Below, piece by piece: positions 1 to 8,465 of a stretch of 64,000 nucleotides of DNA (the first letter of the stretch is position 1; each line of letters opens with the position of its first letter). The notes under the pieces are model-generated. The model made no database searches. It was not told the DNA's origin and saw only the letters and a list, made by a program, of their open reading frames with translations. Origin of the DNA: Paramagnetospirillum kuznetsovii (GTDB lineage: Bacteria; Pseudomonadota; Alphaproteobacteria; Rhodospirillales; Magnetospirillaceae); assembly GCF_003284725.1 (NCBI RefSeq), contig NZ_PGTO01000002.1, forward strand, positions 248,001 through 312,000, given 5' to 3'. The translations under genes were made by a program, and so were the position numbers.

Positions 1-104
1 CTGGCCTGCAAGGCGGCCAAGCCGCCCGCCCGATGGAGCAGGCAGGCCACCGCCGAGGCGATTTCGCCCGTGCCGCGTATCAGGATTCGAGTCGGCTTCA
101 TCAT
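1..104 (-). CDS. N-terminus of a Rossmann-type protein, truncated by window edge
   Basis: Reading leftward from an ATG at 104 (a second ATG follows directly), 34 codons run off the window. The visible residues begin MMKPTRILIRGTGEIASAVA and look like a beta strand followed by a glycine-rich nucleotide-binding loop. This resembles the N-terminus of the YqeB/EF2563-type proteins associated with molybdenum hydroxylase maturation, but the fragment is too short to decide. It is divergent from the lipoprotein gene at 228. No clear ribosome binding site was seen before the ATG. Confidence 0.5.
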   Translation of the reverse strand, partial: MMKPTRILIRGTGEIASAVACLLHRAGGLAALQA

Positions 105-227
105 GCTGGAGGCCATTTTCGCTTCAAGAGGCCAACCATAGCACGGCCTATGCCTGTTCGCGGATGGTTGACTTTGGCGGGGCACGGCCTACCCTCTTCC
201 CATCAAGGCAAGGGGGCATCGGTGGTC

Positions 228-1214
228 ATGGGGCAGGCAGTGTCGCGGGGAGTGCGGATTTCGGTCGCCTTGGTCGGCCTCATGGTGCTGGCCGGATGCG
301 CGGACCGAGTAGTCGGCTATCCGCCGCCGACAGAGTCCTGGCCAGCGCAACCCAAGGCGATGTCCATGATTCAGGCCCCCCTGGCGCCGCCGGTTCCGCT
401 CAACATCCCGGCGGCCTTGGCCGGAGACCACGAGGCCCAGCGGTTCTACGCCCTGCACCGGCTGATGGAAGAGGGCGTGGTTCGTCCCGACGAAGCGGCG
501 GTCCGGCGCAATGCCAATCTGGGGGCCCTGCTGCCTTATACGGCGCCGCCACCCGCCGCGGGTCTGTCCAAGCCTTCGCCGCTGCAAGAGCTGGCGACCA
601 AACTGTCCGAACTGACGGTTTCACCCAGTGCCGCCGCTCAGACGGAGCGGAACTTCCTGCTGGAAGGGCTGCTGCCCTCCGAACCGAAGTTGCGCGGCGT
701 GCCGGTGCGCACCGATGCCAACGCCCTGAGGATCGGGCGCGATCGGGTGTCCACCTTGGCCAATATGGGCCTTGTCAGTCCCGCCGAGCGGGATCGCGAA
801 TTGGCGGCCATCGGCTATGGCGAGCAGATACTCGCCACGGCTCCGCCGCCAGCTCCGCCCCCGCCGCCGGTCAAGAAGAAGCCGATCAAGAAAAAGCCTC
901 CGGTCGGCTCCGAAGGCGGGGCAAAGCCGGGCGACGTCCCCGGCGGTGCCATTCCGCCTGCTTCCGGCAAGGGCCCCATGGGGCTGCACCTGCTGTCCAT
1001 GGCCTCGGACAGCATGACCGACAAGGCGGTGGATGCCCTGAAGAAGGAGTATCCCGAACTGGCCGCCCTGACCTTCAAGGCGGTCAAGACCGATATTCCC
1101 GATCTGGGGACCACTTATCGCCTGCTGGCCGGACCCATGGCCCAGGCCGAGGCCGACCAGATGTGCAAGGCATTGAGAACCAAGGGACAATCCTGCGCGG
1201 TGGCGGCCTATTGA
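228..1214 (+). CDS. SPOR-domain lipoprotein
   Basis: A 328-residue lipoprotein. The start chosen gives a short basic N-region, a hydrophobic stretch and a lipobox ending L-A-G-C with Cys24, so it should be lipidated and envelope-anchored. A GTG two codons upstream (222) is a possible alternative start, because a G-rich Shine-Dalgarno lies at about 210-216. The frame is open further upstream but that part has no signal character. The middle is low in recognisable domains. A proline- and lysine-rich linker at about residues 205-230 leads into a C-terminal domain of about 75 residues with the SPOR pattern (a strand, a helix, then TTYRLLAGPM followed by a Cys-containing helix and a final strand). 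SPOR domains bind denuded septal peptidoglycan in known proteins. Its specific role here is unknown. Confidence 0.78.
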   Translation: MGQAVSRGVRISVALVGLMVLAGCADRVVGYPPPTESWPAQPKAMSMIQAPLAPPVPLNIPAALAGDHEAQRFYALHRLMEEGVVRPDEAAVRRNANLGALLPYTAPPPAAGLSKPSPLQELATKLSELTVSPSAAAQTERNFLLEGLLPSEPKLRGVPVRTDANALRIGRDRVSTLANMGLVSPAERDRELAAIGYGEQILATAPPPAPPPPPVKKKPIKKKPPVGSEGGAKPGDVPGGAIPPASGKGPMGLHLLSMASDSMTDKAVDALKKEYPELAALTFKAVKTDIPDLGTTYRLLAGPMAQAEADQMCKALRTKGQSCAVAAY

Positions 1215-1391
1215 GACGTTCTTGGCCAGCCATGCAAAGACGGAAGGCGGCCATGCTGTCGCGATGCAGCAAAATCAGCCGCTTTGCCTCGCTATATCAA
1301 CCGATTTGTAAGACATTCCAGACTATGCTGCATTGCATCATAAGCGTTCGCCGCTTGTGGAGCACGGTACCTTAGGACTTGGGAGCTTGCC

Positions 1392-1604
1392 ATGAAACCG
1401 TCGTCGGGCCTTCGTTTCGCACATGCGCGGCTGGTGTGCCAGGACGCGCTCGCCAAGGGGAAGAACATCCCCGCTCTCTGCGAGGTCATTCGCGTTACCG
1501 AGAATATCGTGTGGTATTCCGTGCTGGGCGGCGATGGAAGCCCCGTCAGCCGCGAATGGTGCGAGGAAGCGGTGTTTCCCGAGATCTGCGCCAATGCGGC
1601 GTGA
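1392..1604 (+). CDS. small conserved-looking hypothetical protein
   Basis: A 70-residue protein starting MKPSSGLRFAHARLVCQDAL, with a GGGAG-type ribosome binding site a few bases before the ATG. It has no signal peptide or membrane segment and two well-spaced Cys/Trp-containing segments near the C-terminus. Several overlapping frames exist on this strand. This one is preferred for its start context and normal amino-acid composition. A strong hairpin lies 36 bases after the stop. No function can be assigned. Confidence 0.5.
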   Translation: MKPSSGLRFAHARLVCQDALAKGKNIPALCEVIRVTENIVWYSVLGGDGSPVSREWCEEAVFPEICANAA

Positions 1605-1640
1605 TCCACGATAAATTCCAACAATTCCATCGGTGAGAGA

Positions 1641-1663
1641 CAGGGCATGGCGGCCATGCCCTG
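1641..1663. terminator. 11-bp hairpin after the small ORF
   Basis: A perfect 11-bp inverted repeat, CAGGGCATGGC and its complement, separated by one base. It follows the stop at 1604 and precedes the AhpD-like gene. There is no T-run, so it may act as a weak or processing terminator rather than a classic intrinsic one. Confidence 0.4.
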
Positions 1664-1735
1664 AGGGTGGATTGCGCTTTGGGGTAAGTAATATTAGAGT
1701 AATCTAATTATTGAGCCCCACCAGCGAGGTCGCCG

Positions 1736-2095
1736 ATGATCAAGGATTGGAACGAACTGGCCCAAGGCCTGTCCAAGGCGGTCGGGCAAATCCGCACCGG
1801 CGCCCCCGAAGCCATGAAGGGCTTTTCCGCCATGGCGCGGGCGGCCACCGCCCAAGGGGCGTTGGATGCCAAGACCAAGGAGCTGATGGCCCTGGCCTTG
1901 GGCATCGCGGCGCGCTGCGACGGCTGTCTCGCCTTTCACGCCAAGGCGGTCTATGACCTGGGCGGCTCGCGCGAGGAGGTGATGGAGACCATCGCCATGT
2001 CGGTCTATATGGGCGGCGGGCCGTCGCTGATGTACGGCGCCCTGGCGCTGGACGCCTACGACCAAGTCGTCGCGGCCGCGCCTCCGGAAGAATAG
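1736..2095 (+). CDS. AhpD-like carboxymuconolactone decarboxylase-family protein
   Basis: A 119-residue all-alpha protein of the CMD/AhpD superfamily. The family motif is visible as E49 followed by C61-D-G-C64 and H68, the redox-active CxxCxxxH arrangement used by AhpD-type alkylhydroperoxidases. It is therefore probably a small thiol-dependent peroxidase or disulfide reductase rather than a true decarboxylase. A GAGGT ribosome binding site precedes the ATG. An AT-rich imperfect palindrome at about 1688-1712 just upstream could be promoter or operator sequence. It stands alone, followed after 79 bp by a membrane glycosyltransferase gene. Confidence 0.8.
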   Translation: MIKDWNELAQGLSKAVGQIRTGAPEAMKGFSAMARAATAQGALDAKTKELMALALGIAARCDGCLAFHAKAVYDLGGSREEVMETIAMSVYMGGGPSLMYGALALDAYDQVVAAAPPEE

Positions 2096-2174
2096 TTTTC
2101 CACACCGGGCGACTGCGTTAGTGTGTGCCCGGCCAGGGCGGACACCGTCGCCCGCCCAGTGGAAGCCGATCCCC

Positions 2175-3707
2175 ATGAACCAGGATATCAGAAGCGAGCC
2201 CCTTCCCTCGGCCGCTCTGTTTTCGCCGGACATGGACCAAGGTGCCGGCCAGCGGGCCTACCGGCTGACGGTATGGTGCTTGGCGGCGGCGGCGGTGGTG
2301 CTGATGGCCTATCCCGCCATCCGCATGGGCTGGAATTACGAGATCGACAATACCGAGGGCTGGAACGCCTATCATCAGCTCCGGGCCATGGCCGGGCTGC
2401 CGCTGTATGAGGGCGGCTCCCCCCTATTCTTCAACAACTACCCGCCCCTGTCGTTCTATTTGGTCGGCGCGCTGTCGCTGCCGTTCGGCGATCCGGTCAT
2501 CGCCGGGCGCATCCTGTCCTTGCTGGGACTGGTCGCCATCTGCCTGTCGGCGGGATCGGTGGTCCGCTCGGCGGGCGGGTCCAGGCTCGACGGCACCCTG
2601 GCCGCCTCCACCTGCGCCCTGATCTTTGCCACTTTCATCGCCGATCATGTCGCCAAGAACAATCCGCAGCTTCTGGCCATCGCCTTCATCATGGCCGGGC
2701 TGGCCACCCATCTGGGCGGCCGCCCCGGAATCGGGCGGGCTGCGGCGACCGCCCTGCTGTTTTCCATCGGTGTCATGACCAAGCACAGCCTGATCTGCGT
2801 GCCGCTGGTGGTGGCGGGCGATGTGCTCATCAACGGGCGGGGCCGTCCCCGTCTGGCGTTCTTTGGCTTCGGTCTGGGACTGGCGGTGCTGTGCGGCGGC
2901 GCCATGTGGGTCTTCGCGGGTAAGGCCTTCTTCGTTCAGTTGCTGGCGTCGCGAACCTGGGAAGTGGACCGCTCGTTTCTGTTCACCACCGAGATCCTGG
3001 GGCAGTTCCAGGCCCCCATGGCGGTGGTCGGGCTGGGTCTGATCCATTTCCGCCGCCATCGCCCGGCCGGGTTGATTCTGGCCTATCTGGGGGCCTCCTT
3101 GGCGTTCGGCATTTTCTATTCCGGCGGCGCGGGCACCGATATCAACGTTTATTTCGATGTCTTCATCGCCCTGTCCATTGGGGCCGGACTTGTCGCCCAT
3201 CTGCTGCCGGTCCGGCGCGCGCGGGCGGTGGTGGCCTTGGCGCTCAATGCGGGGGTGCTGTTCTACACACCGTTCTCGCTGGGCCGGTTCGGCTGGGAGA
3301 TGATGGGCGAGATGACCTATCGCGAGCGGCTGTTCCAAGAAGACGTGGACTATGTCGCCGCCATTCCCGGCGTGGCTCTGTGCCATTCCCATCTCTTGTG
3401 CCTGCGGGCGGGCAAGCCCGCCTTCTACGATCCCATCAACGTGTTGCAGGCCATGATCGCCGGTCGCCTTCCCGCCGATACCCTGACCGGGATGCTGCGT
3501 CGCCACGAGATCCAGGTGGTGGAGCTGAGCGATCCGCCGCGTCACCCCGAGGACGAGAATCCAGGCCTTCCCGGATTGCCGACCCGCTTCATGGACTTTC
3601 CGGACGATGTCTTCGAGGCCCTGCGGCAGGAATACGTCATCGACCGCATCGGCATTTCCGGCCGCTTCTATCGCCCGCGCACGGATCAGTCGCCGCCGGG
3701 GAAATAG
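2175..3707 (+). CDS. GT-C-fold membrane glycosyltransferase-like protein
   Basis: A 510-residue polytopic membrane protein with roughly ten hydrophobic segments. The first periplasmic loop carries the acidic IDNTEGWNAY stretch and then FFNNYPPLSFYLVGA. This matches the layout of GT-C enzymes such as ArnT and the PMT-like family, where an Asp in the first loop is catalytic and the YPPL motif begins the next helix. It would transfer sugars from a polyprenyl-phosphate donor on the periplasmic face. The acceptor cannot be read from sequence. The start at 2175 has a GGAAG site. Its 3' end overlaps the convergent aldo/keto reductase gene by 22 bp. Confidence 0.68.
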   Translation: MNQDIRSEPLPSAALFSPDMDQGAGQRAYRLTVWCLAAAAVVLMAYPAIRMGWNYEIDNTEGWNAYHQLRAMAGLPLYEGGSPLFFNNYPPLSFYLVGALSLPFGDPVIAGRILSLLGLVAICLSAGSVVRSAGGSRLDGTLAASTCALIFATFIADHVAKNNPQLLAIAFIMAGLATHLGGRPGIGRAAATALLFSIGVMTKHSLICVPLVVAGDVLINGRGRPRLAFFGFGLGLAVLCGGAMWVFAGKAFFVQLLASRTWEVDRSFLFTTEILGQFQAPMAVVGLGLIHFRRHRPAGLILAYLGASLAFGIFYSGGAGTDINVYFDVFIALSIGAGLVAHLLPVRRARAVVALALNAGVLFYTPFSLGRFGWEMMGEMTYRERLFQEDVDYVAAIPGVALCHSHLLCLRAGKPAFYDPINVLQAMIAGRLPADTLTGMLRRHEIQVVELSDPPRHPEDENPGLPGLPTRFMDFPDDVFEALRQEYVIDRIGISGRFYRPRTDQSPPGK

Positions 3708-4540
3708 GCGGCCATGGAGCGGCATTCATCGCCGGTGAGTTCAAAATCGAAAATGCTCAAATCGTCCTTCATGTGGACGGCCGAGGTCGTGCCGGTCAGG
3801 GGAATGATTTCGATCTGGCTCAGATAGCGGAAGAATATCTGCGGCCCCGTGCGCCGGTATTTTTCCATCAGCGATTTGACCGTGGCGTGGGCAAGAATCT
3901 CGGGGTTGGCGGTCAGGGTCCAGAAGCTTTGATAAAAGATGCCGTTCTTGCGGCAATCGGCGCGGATCATGCGGTCGAACCCGGTCTGGGCGTAAAAGCG
4001 GTTCTGCAGCACGGCGGGCTTGATCCGCGCGGTCTCGCACAGATGGCGGAACAGGGTCGGGTCATAGCAATTGCTGAGTCCCAGTTGCCGGGCGCCCCCG
4101 GACTCGAAGACGGCTTCCATGGCACTCCAGACGGTGCGCAGATCGGCGGGATTGGCCAGGGGCGAGTGAAGCACCAGGCAATCCACGGTGTCGGTCCCGA
4201 GGTTCTTTTGCGAGCGCTCGAACGACTGCGCCACCTGTCGGGCGAGAGGGGCGGTGGGGTCGTAGGGGACGCGGCTGGGATCTTGGCCCGATAAGGGCGT
4301 GAACTTGGTTTGCAGATAGAGATCATGGCGGCCAAGCCCGCTCTTCAGCGCGGCGGCCACTCCGGCGCCGACGCCCGCTTCGTCGTAATGCTTGGGCTGG
4401 CAGGCGGTATCGATGCCGCGAAAGCCCAGGGCGATGGCCTGTTCCACCAGTCCCGCCGTCCTGTCTTTCTTCCAGGCGGTGCCGTAGATGATGCGGGGGA
4501 TCGCGACGCCGTGGCGGGACGTCCATGGATTGGCTGTCAT
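3686..4540 (-). CDS. aldo/keto reductase family oxidoreductase
   Basis: A 284-residue NAD(P)H-dependent aldo/keto reductase. The catalytic tetrad is recognisable: D44 in GIDTA, Y52 in PKHYDEAGVG, K79 in LQTKF and H125 in LVLHSP. The nicotinamide-contacting QNRFYAQTGF segment and a C-terminal PLTGT phosphate-binding stretch are also present. Its TIM-barrel length is normal for the small AKR group. It lies six bases downstream of a c-type cytochrome gene, so the two are probably co-transcribed. The substrate is unknown. The convergent overlap with the glycosyltransferase gene is only at the stop codons. Confidence 0.85.
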   Translation of the reverse strand: MTANPWTSRHGVAIPRIIYGTAWKKDRTAGLVEQAIALGFRGIDTACQPKHYDEAGVGAGVAAALKSGLGRHDLYLQTKFTPLSGQDPSRVPYDPTAPLARQVAQSFERSQKNLGTDTVDCLVLHSPLANPADLRTVWSAMEAVFESGGARQLGLSNCYDPTLFRHLCETARIKPAVLQNRFYAQTGFDRMIRADCRKNGIFYQSFWTLTANPEILAHATVKSLMEKYRRTGPQIFFRYLSQIEIIPLTGTTSAVHMKDDLSIFDFELTGDECRSMAAYFPGGD

Positions 4541-4546
4541 GGGACT

Positions 4547-4897
4547 CTATTGTGCCTGGCGGAGACTGAGGATATAGGCGGAGACATCCCGGATATCACC
4601 CCGGCTCAGCACCAAATCGGGCATCTTTCCGTGCGGAGCCGACAAGAAGGCGGCCAGCGACGCCTCGGTGGTCGATGGCGACTGGGCGATCCAGGCGAAG
4701 GGCGGCGCGGCGTCCGTTGCGGATTTGCGTTGCAGGGGAGCGATGAGGTGGCAGTTGCTGCACAGAACCTCGGCGATCCACTTGCCCTTCTCGAGTCCCT
4801 GTGGGCGAGGCTCGCGGCCCCCTTCCGCCGCCCATGCGCCGCAAGACAGCAGCGCCGTGAAGGCCAGCACAGGCAAGGCCGAAAAACGTGGAAGCAT
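4547..4897 (-). CDS. periplasmic c-type cytochrome
   Basis: A 116-residue precursor with a signal peptide cleaved near A-W-A (about residue 23). A single haem-binding site C46-S-N-C49-H50 follows, and M92 in HGKMPDL is the likely sixth ligand. This is the class I monohaem cytochrome c pattern. It should be exported and carry one electron. It is the first gene of a probable two-gene unit with the aldo/keto reductase. Pairing a periplasmic cytochrome with a cytoplasmic reductase gives no obvious joint pathway. Confidence 0.85.
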   Translation of the reverse strand: MLPRFSALPVLAFTALLSCGAWAAEGGREPRPQGLEKGKWIAEVLCSNCHLIAPLQRKSATDAAPPFAWIAQSPSTTEASLAAFLSAPHGKMPDLVLSRGDIRDVSAYILSLRQAQ

Positions 4898-5507
4898 GGG
4901 CGTGCTCCTTGAGAGCCATCACGCATTGTAGCAGATGGGGACGGTCTTGTCGCGCCGGGGCCGTCCGGATCAGGGCAAAGTGGCTAGGTTAACTGCGACG
5001 AGGCGAGTGTGATTCATCGCGTCGCTACCACCCGCTATAACCGTCATGCGCGGGCTTGTCCCGCGTATCCACGCCGTTCCGGCTTAAGTTGGCGTGGTTT
5101 CTTCGAGCGCCTGAGTCTGCCTGTATTTGAAGCCGTCGCCTTCGGTATGGGACTTGAAAGCCGATTGACCACCAAGACACCAAGGACACCAAGAGGGCGA
5201 CACGGTTTTTTGCCTTCCGTCATGCCCGTGCTTGTCACGGGCATCTACGCCCATTCGTCCGGATTATTGCTTCATGGGGATTTCGTGTGGAACCGCGTGG
5301 ATGGCCGGGACACGCCCGGCCATGACGAAAGAGTGAGGCTTGGCCGTTTGCTCCGCCCTCTTGGTGCTCTTGGTGTCTTGGTGGTCAATACCCTCGGCAG
5401 CCGCGAATCCTGTCGCCGAATTTAAACCGGACAGCCGTGGAACAAGTCCGGCCATGACGCTGAACTTAACGAGCTCTCAATCTGACCACGTCGCCGTGGC
5501 GCCCGAC
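4898..5507. repeat. 610-bp gene-free region of nested palindromic repeats
   Basis: No credible gene lies here. Two 35-bp arms at 5165-5199 and 5354-5388 are inverted copies matching at 33 of 35 positions, built from repeated ACCAAGACACCAAG-like units. Around and between them are shorter REP-like hairpins in which GTCATG and a G/C palindrome recur (about 5041-5075, 5219-5253, 5298-5328 and 5430-5460). The arrangement looks like a composite of dispersed intergenic repeats. Short open frames across it are repeat translations. Confidence 0.75.
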
Positions 5508-6809
5508 TCACCGCTCCCGCAAGGCCTGATCGGCATAGCCCAGGAAGGGGTCCAGCAGGTATTGCAGGACCGTCCTGCTGCCGGTGACGATATTGGCCTC
5601 CACCTGAATGCCGGGATAAAGGCGGTAGCTGAGATCGCCCGAGCGGAACTGGTCGGATTCCGTTTCGATGCGCACCTTGTAATAGGCGGCGCCGCGATCG
5701 GTGACCAGGGTGTCGGCGCTGATATGGACGACGCTGCCGTCGATGGTGCCGAACCGTGTGCCCTCGTTGGAGGCGAGACGGATCTTGGCGGGCTGGCCGA
5801 CGCGGACATGGCCCACGTCATAGACCGGCAACCGCGCCTCGACGATCAGACGGTCGCCCTCGGGGACGATGTCGAGCACGGTGTCGCCGGCCTTGATGAC
5901 GCCGCCGGCGGTGGCCACCCGCAGCGTCTTGACGACGCCGTCGACGGGCGAGCGGAGAATGGTGCGGCTCTGGCTGTCCGACAGCCGCCGCAGCCGTTGC
6001 ATCAGCTCGTCATATTCGCGCTGGGCGGCGGCCAGATGCTCCTTGACCTCCTGGTCATAGGCGTGGCGGATGCCGTCGATCTGGGACTTGGCCTCCGAGA
6101 TGGCCGATTCCGCCCGGCGCGCCGTGGCGGTGTCTTCCTCGATGCGGCTGCGCAGGGCGGACTGGTCGCGCAGCAGGGCCAGATGGTTATAGCGGTTGGT
6201 CAACTGGTCCTTCAGCAGCTCCTCGCTGATGCCCACTTGCTCCTCGATCAGTTTCAGTGAGTTGCGGGTGTTGCGCAGCCGCGCCGATATCTCGTTCAGG
6301 GATTGCTCGCGCTGGGCGATGGCCTGCTGCTGGCTGGCCAGGGCGTTGAGGTGGCGCTCGCGGCGGGACTGCAACAGGGCGAGGGCCTGGCGGGTCTCGC
6401 TGGGATGGTCGCGCGCCAGGTCGGCGGGGGGCACGAGGTCGGGGGCGCCCCCGGCTTCGGTCTGAAGGCGCAGGATGTCGAGCTTGAGCGAGGTCAGGCG
6501 CACCGACAACTCATCCACCTGGGTATCGGCCGAGGTGGATTGCAGCCCGACCAGCGGCTGGTTGCGGCTGACCCGGTCACCCTCGCGCACCATGATCTCC
6601 GAGACGATGCCGCCTTCCAGATGCTGAATGCTCTTCACCTGGGAATAGGGGATGACCTCGCCTCCGGCGCGGGCCACCACGTCGAGCCGCCCCAGCGACG
6701 CCCATAGCAGGAAGATCACGACCATGGCGGTGGCGCAGAGGATGAACAGCCGCGAGCCCGCCTCTTCCTCGCCCTCCATGGGGATCAGGCGGCGCAGACG
6801 CTCAAGCAT
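5508..6809 (-). CDS. HlyD-family type I secretion membrane fusion protein
   Basis: A 433-residue adaptor. A short cytoplasmic N-terminus is followed by one membrane segment at about residues 21-40. A biotinyl-lipoyl-like half motif follows (YSQVKSIQHLEGGIVSEI, near residues 55-75), then long coiled-coil hairpin helices to about residue 290 and a beta-barrel C-terminal region ending in the second half-lipoyl pattern. This is the PrtE/HlyD organisation that bridges an inner-membrane ABC exporter and TolC. It is the last gene of the operon and its start overlaps the exporter gene by 8 bp, which suggests translational coupling. Confidence 0.9.
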   Translation of the reverse strand: MLERLRRLIPMEGEEEAGSRLFILCATAMVVIFLLWASLGRLDVVARAGGEVIPYSQVKSIQHLEGGIVSEIMVREGDRVSRNQPLVGLQSTSADTQVDELSVRLTSLKLDILRLQTEAGGAPDLVPPADLARDHPSETRQALALLQSRRERHLNALASQQQAIAQREQSLNEISARLRNTRNSLKLIEEQVGISEELLKDQLTNRYNHLALLRDQSALRSRIEEDTATARRAESAISEAKSQIDGIRHAYDQEVKEHLAAAQREYDELMQRLRRLSDSQSRTILRSPVDGVVKTLRVATAGGVIKAGDTVLDIVPEGDRLIVEARLPVYDVGHVRVGQPAKIRLASNEGTRFGTIDGSVVHISADTLVTDRGAAYYKVRIETESDQFRSGDLSYRLYPGIQVEANIVTGSRTVLQYLLDPFLGYADQALRER

Positions 6810-8418
6810 GGACGGCGGCGTCCTCGGCGCGGGTCAGGCTGGGTATGGGCTTGGCGTCCAGATCCAGCACCATGGCGGCGCCGCGCAGGATGCCTGGATC
6901 GTTGGAGCAGACCACCAGGGTGCGACCCTCGCGGGCAAGCAGGCCGAGTGTGGCATAGACCACGGCGCGACCTTCGGAATCCAAGCCCTCGGTGGGTTCG
7001 TCCAGCAGGCACAGCTTTCCCCCGGTGGCCAGGGCGCGGGCGAGGCCGAGACGGCGGCGGATGCCGGGGGGCAACTGACGCCCGGCCTCGCCGATGGGGG
7101 TGTCGAAGCCGCGCGCCGAGGCATCCAGCCAGGGCTTCAGCCCGGCGAGGCCCGCCGCCTGATTGAGCCCGGCATCGTCGAGATCGGGATTGGCGAGGCG
7201 AATATTGTCGGCCACGGTGCCGTCCATGAAGTCCGGCTCCTGGGGCAGATAGCACAACTGCTTGCGCCACCATTCCATGCTGATCTGGCGCAGATCGACG
7301 CCGCCCACCAGGATCTGGCCGCGCAGCGGCTCCGCCAATCCCACCAGCAGGCGGGCGAAGGTGGTCTTGCCCGCGCCGTTGTTGCCGCGAACCACCAGGA
7401 TGCCCCCGCTGTCCAGGGTCAGGGTCACATGTTCGGCCAGGGGCGCCGGGGCGCCGGGATAGGCGAAGGCGAGGTCGGACAGTTCCAGGCGGCCGTCATA
7501 GGCGCCGAGCGCGCTGCCGCTGGACTGTTCGCGCGGCAGCCGGGTGAAATCGGCCAGCCGCCGCAGCGCCAGTTCCGCCTTGGCCAGCGGCTCGATCAGT
7601 TGCACCAGCCGGTTCAAGGGGCCGAGGGCGCGGCCCGCCAGGATATTGGCGCCGATCAATTGGGCGGTGTTGAGCTCGCCCTTGACGCATAGAATGGCGC
7701 CGATGGCGATGATGGCGGTGCCCTGGAGCGCGGTGACCAATTGGATGGCGGACCCCGCCAAGCCCTGGTCATTGGCGATGGCGTCGCGGGCGGCCACCGC
7801 CGTCCGGCGGCTGTCGTCCCAGCGTTGGCGCAAGCGGGTGGCGGCATTGAAGGCGCGGACCGTATCGGAACCGGTGGCGGTGGTGGTGGCCAGCGCTTGC
7901 AGCGAGGCCTCGGCGGCGGCGGCCTGGGCCAGCCGCGCCCGCGCCCGGCGCTCCCCCACCAGGGTGATCGCCGCCGAGGCTCCGGCGCAGGCCAAGGCGA
8001 CCACGCCAAGACCGGGGCTAAGCACGAAGAGCGCCAGCAAGGTAATGGCCGAGAAGGGCACGTCCAGCAGACCGGTCAGATTGCTTGCGGTATAGGCCCG
8101 CTCCATGGTGTCGAGGCCGCGCATGACCTCCAGGCGGGCGGCCACCGGCATCCGGTCCAAAAGGGCGGCGCGAACCCCCGTCATGGCGGAAAAGGCGATG
8201 CCCGCATGGCGACTTCCCTCCGGCCCGACCACGATTCCCGCCAGCCTGCGCCGCGCCTCGCGAAAGCCGAATTCCAAGGCGGCGGCGGCGGTGACTCCGA
8301 CGGTCAGGGTGACAAGGGTGGCATCGACGCCGTAGGGAACATAACGGCCCAGCACCAGCATCACGAAGGCGGTGCTGGCCAAGCCGAGCAGATTGATCAG
8401 CAAAGAGGCGACCAGCAA
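6802..8418 (-). CDS. type I secretion ABC exporter (permease-ATPase) with degenerate ATPase motifs
   Basis: A 538-residue fused transmembrane and nucleotide-binding protein of the PrtD/LapB type. The membrane domain starts with LLINLLGLASTAFVML, typical of LapB-like exporters. The ATPase has a good Walker A (GNNGAGKT, 345-352), Q393 and Walker B with E474. However, the signature LSGGQ is replaced by LPPGI (449-453) and the switch histidine near 505 is absent (VVCSNDPGIL). The start is a TTG with no close ribosome binding site. The same frame is open upstream into the tolC 3' end without ATG, GTG or TTG, so an unusual start is possible. Any N-terminal peptidase-like domain is missing. Confidence 0.82.
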   Translation of the reverse strand: MLVASLLINLLGLASTAFVMLVLGRYVPYGVDATLVTLTVGVTAAAALEFGFREARRRLAGIVVGPEGSRHAGIAFSAMTGVRAALLDRMPVAARLEVMRGLDTMERAYTASNLTGLLDVPFSAITLLALFVLSPGLGVVALACAGASAAITLVGERRARARLAQAAAAEASLQALATTTATGSDTVRAFNAATRLRQRWDDSRRTAVAARDAIANDQGLAGSAIQLVTALQGTAIIAIGAILCVKGELNTAQLIGANILAGRALGPLNRLVQLIEPLAKAELALRRLADFTRLPREQSSGSALGAYDGRLELSDLAFAYPGAPAPLAEHVTLTLDSGGILVVRGNNGAGKTTFARLLVGLAEPLRGQILVGGVDLRQISMEWWRKQLCYLPQEPDFMDGTVADNIRLANPDLDDAGLNQAAGLAGLKPWLDASARGFDTPIGEAGRQLPPGIRRRLGLARALATGGKLCLLDEPTEGLDSEGRAVVYATLGLLAREGRTLVVCSNDPGILRGAAMVLDLDAKPIPSLTRAEDAAVHA

Positions 8419-8465
8419 TTCGGCCAGCAGCTTTGGCCGGTCGGCCAGCCTCCGGATCAGCTCTC

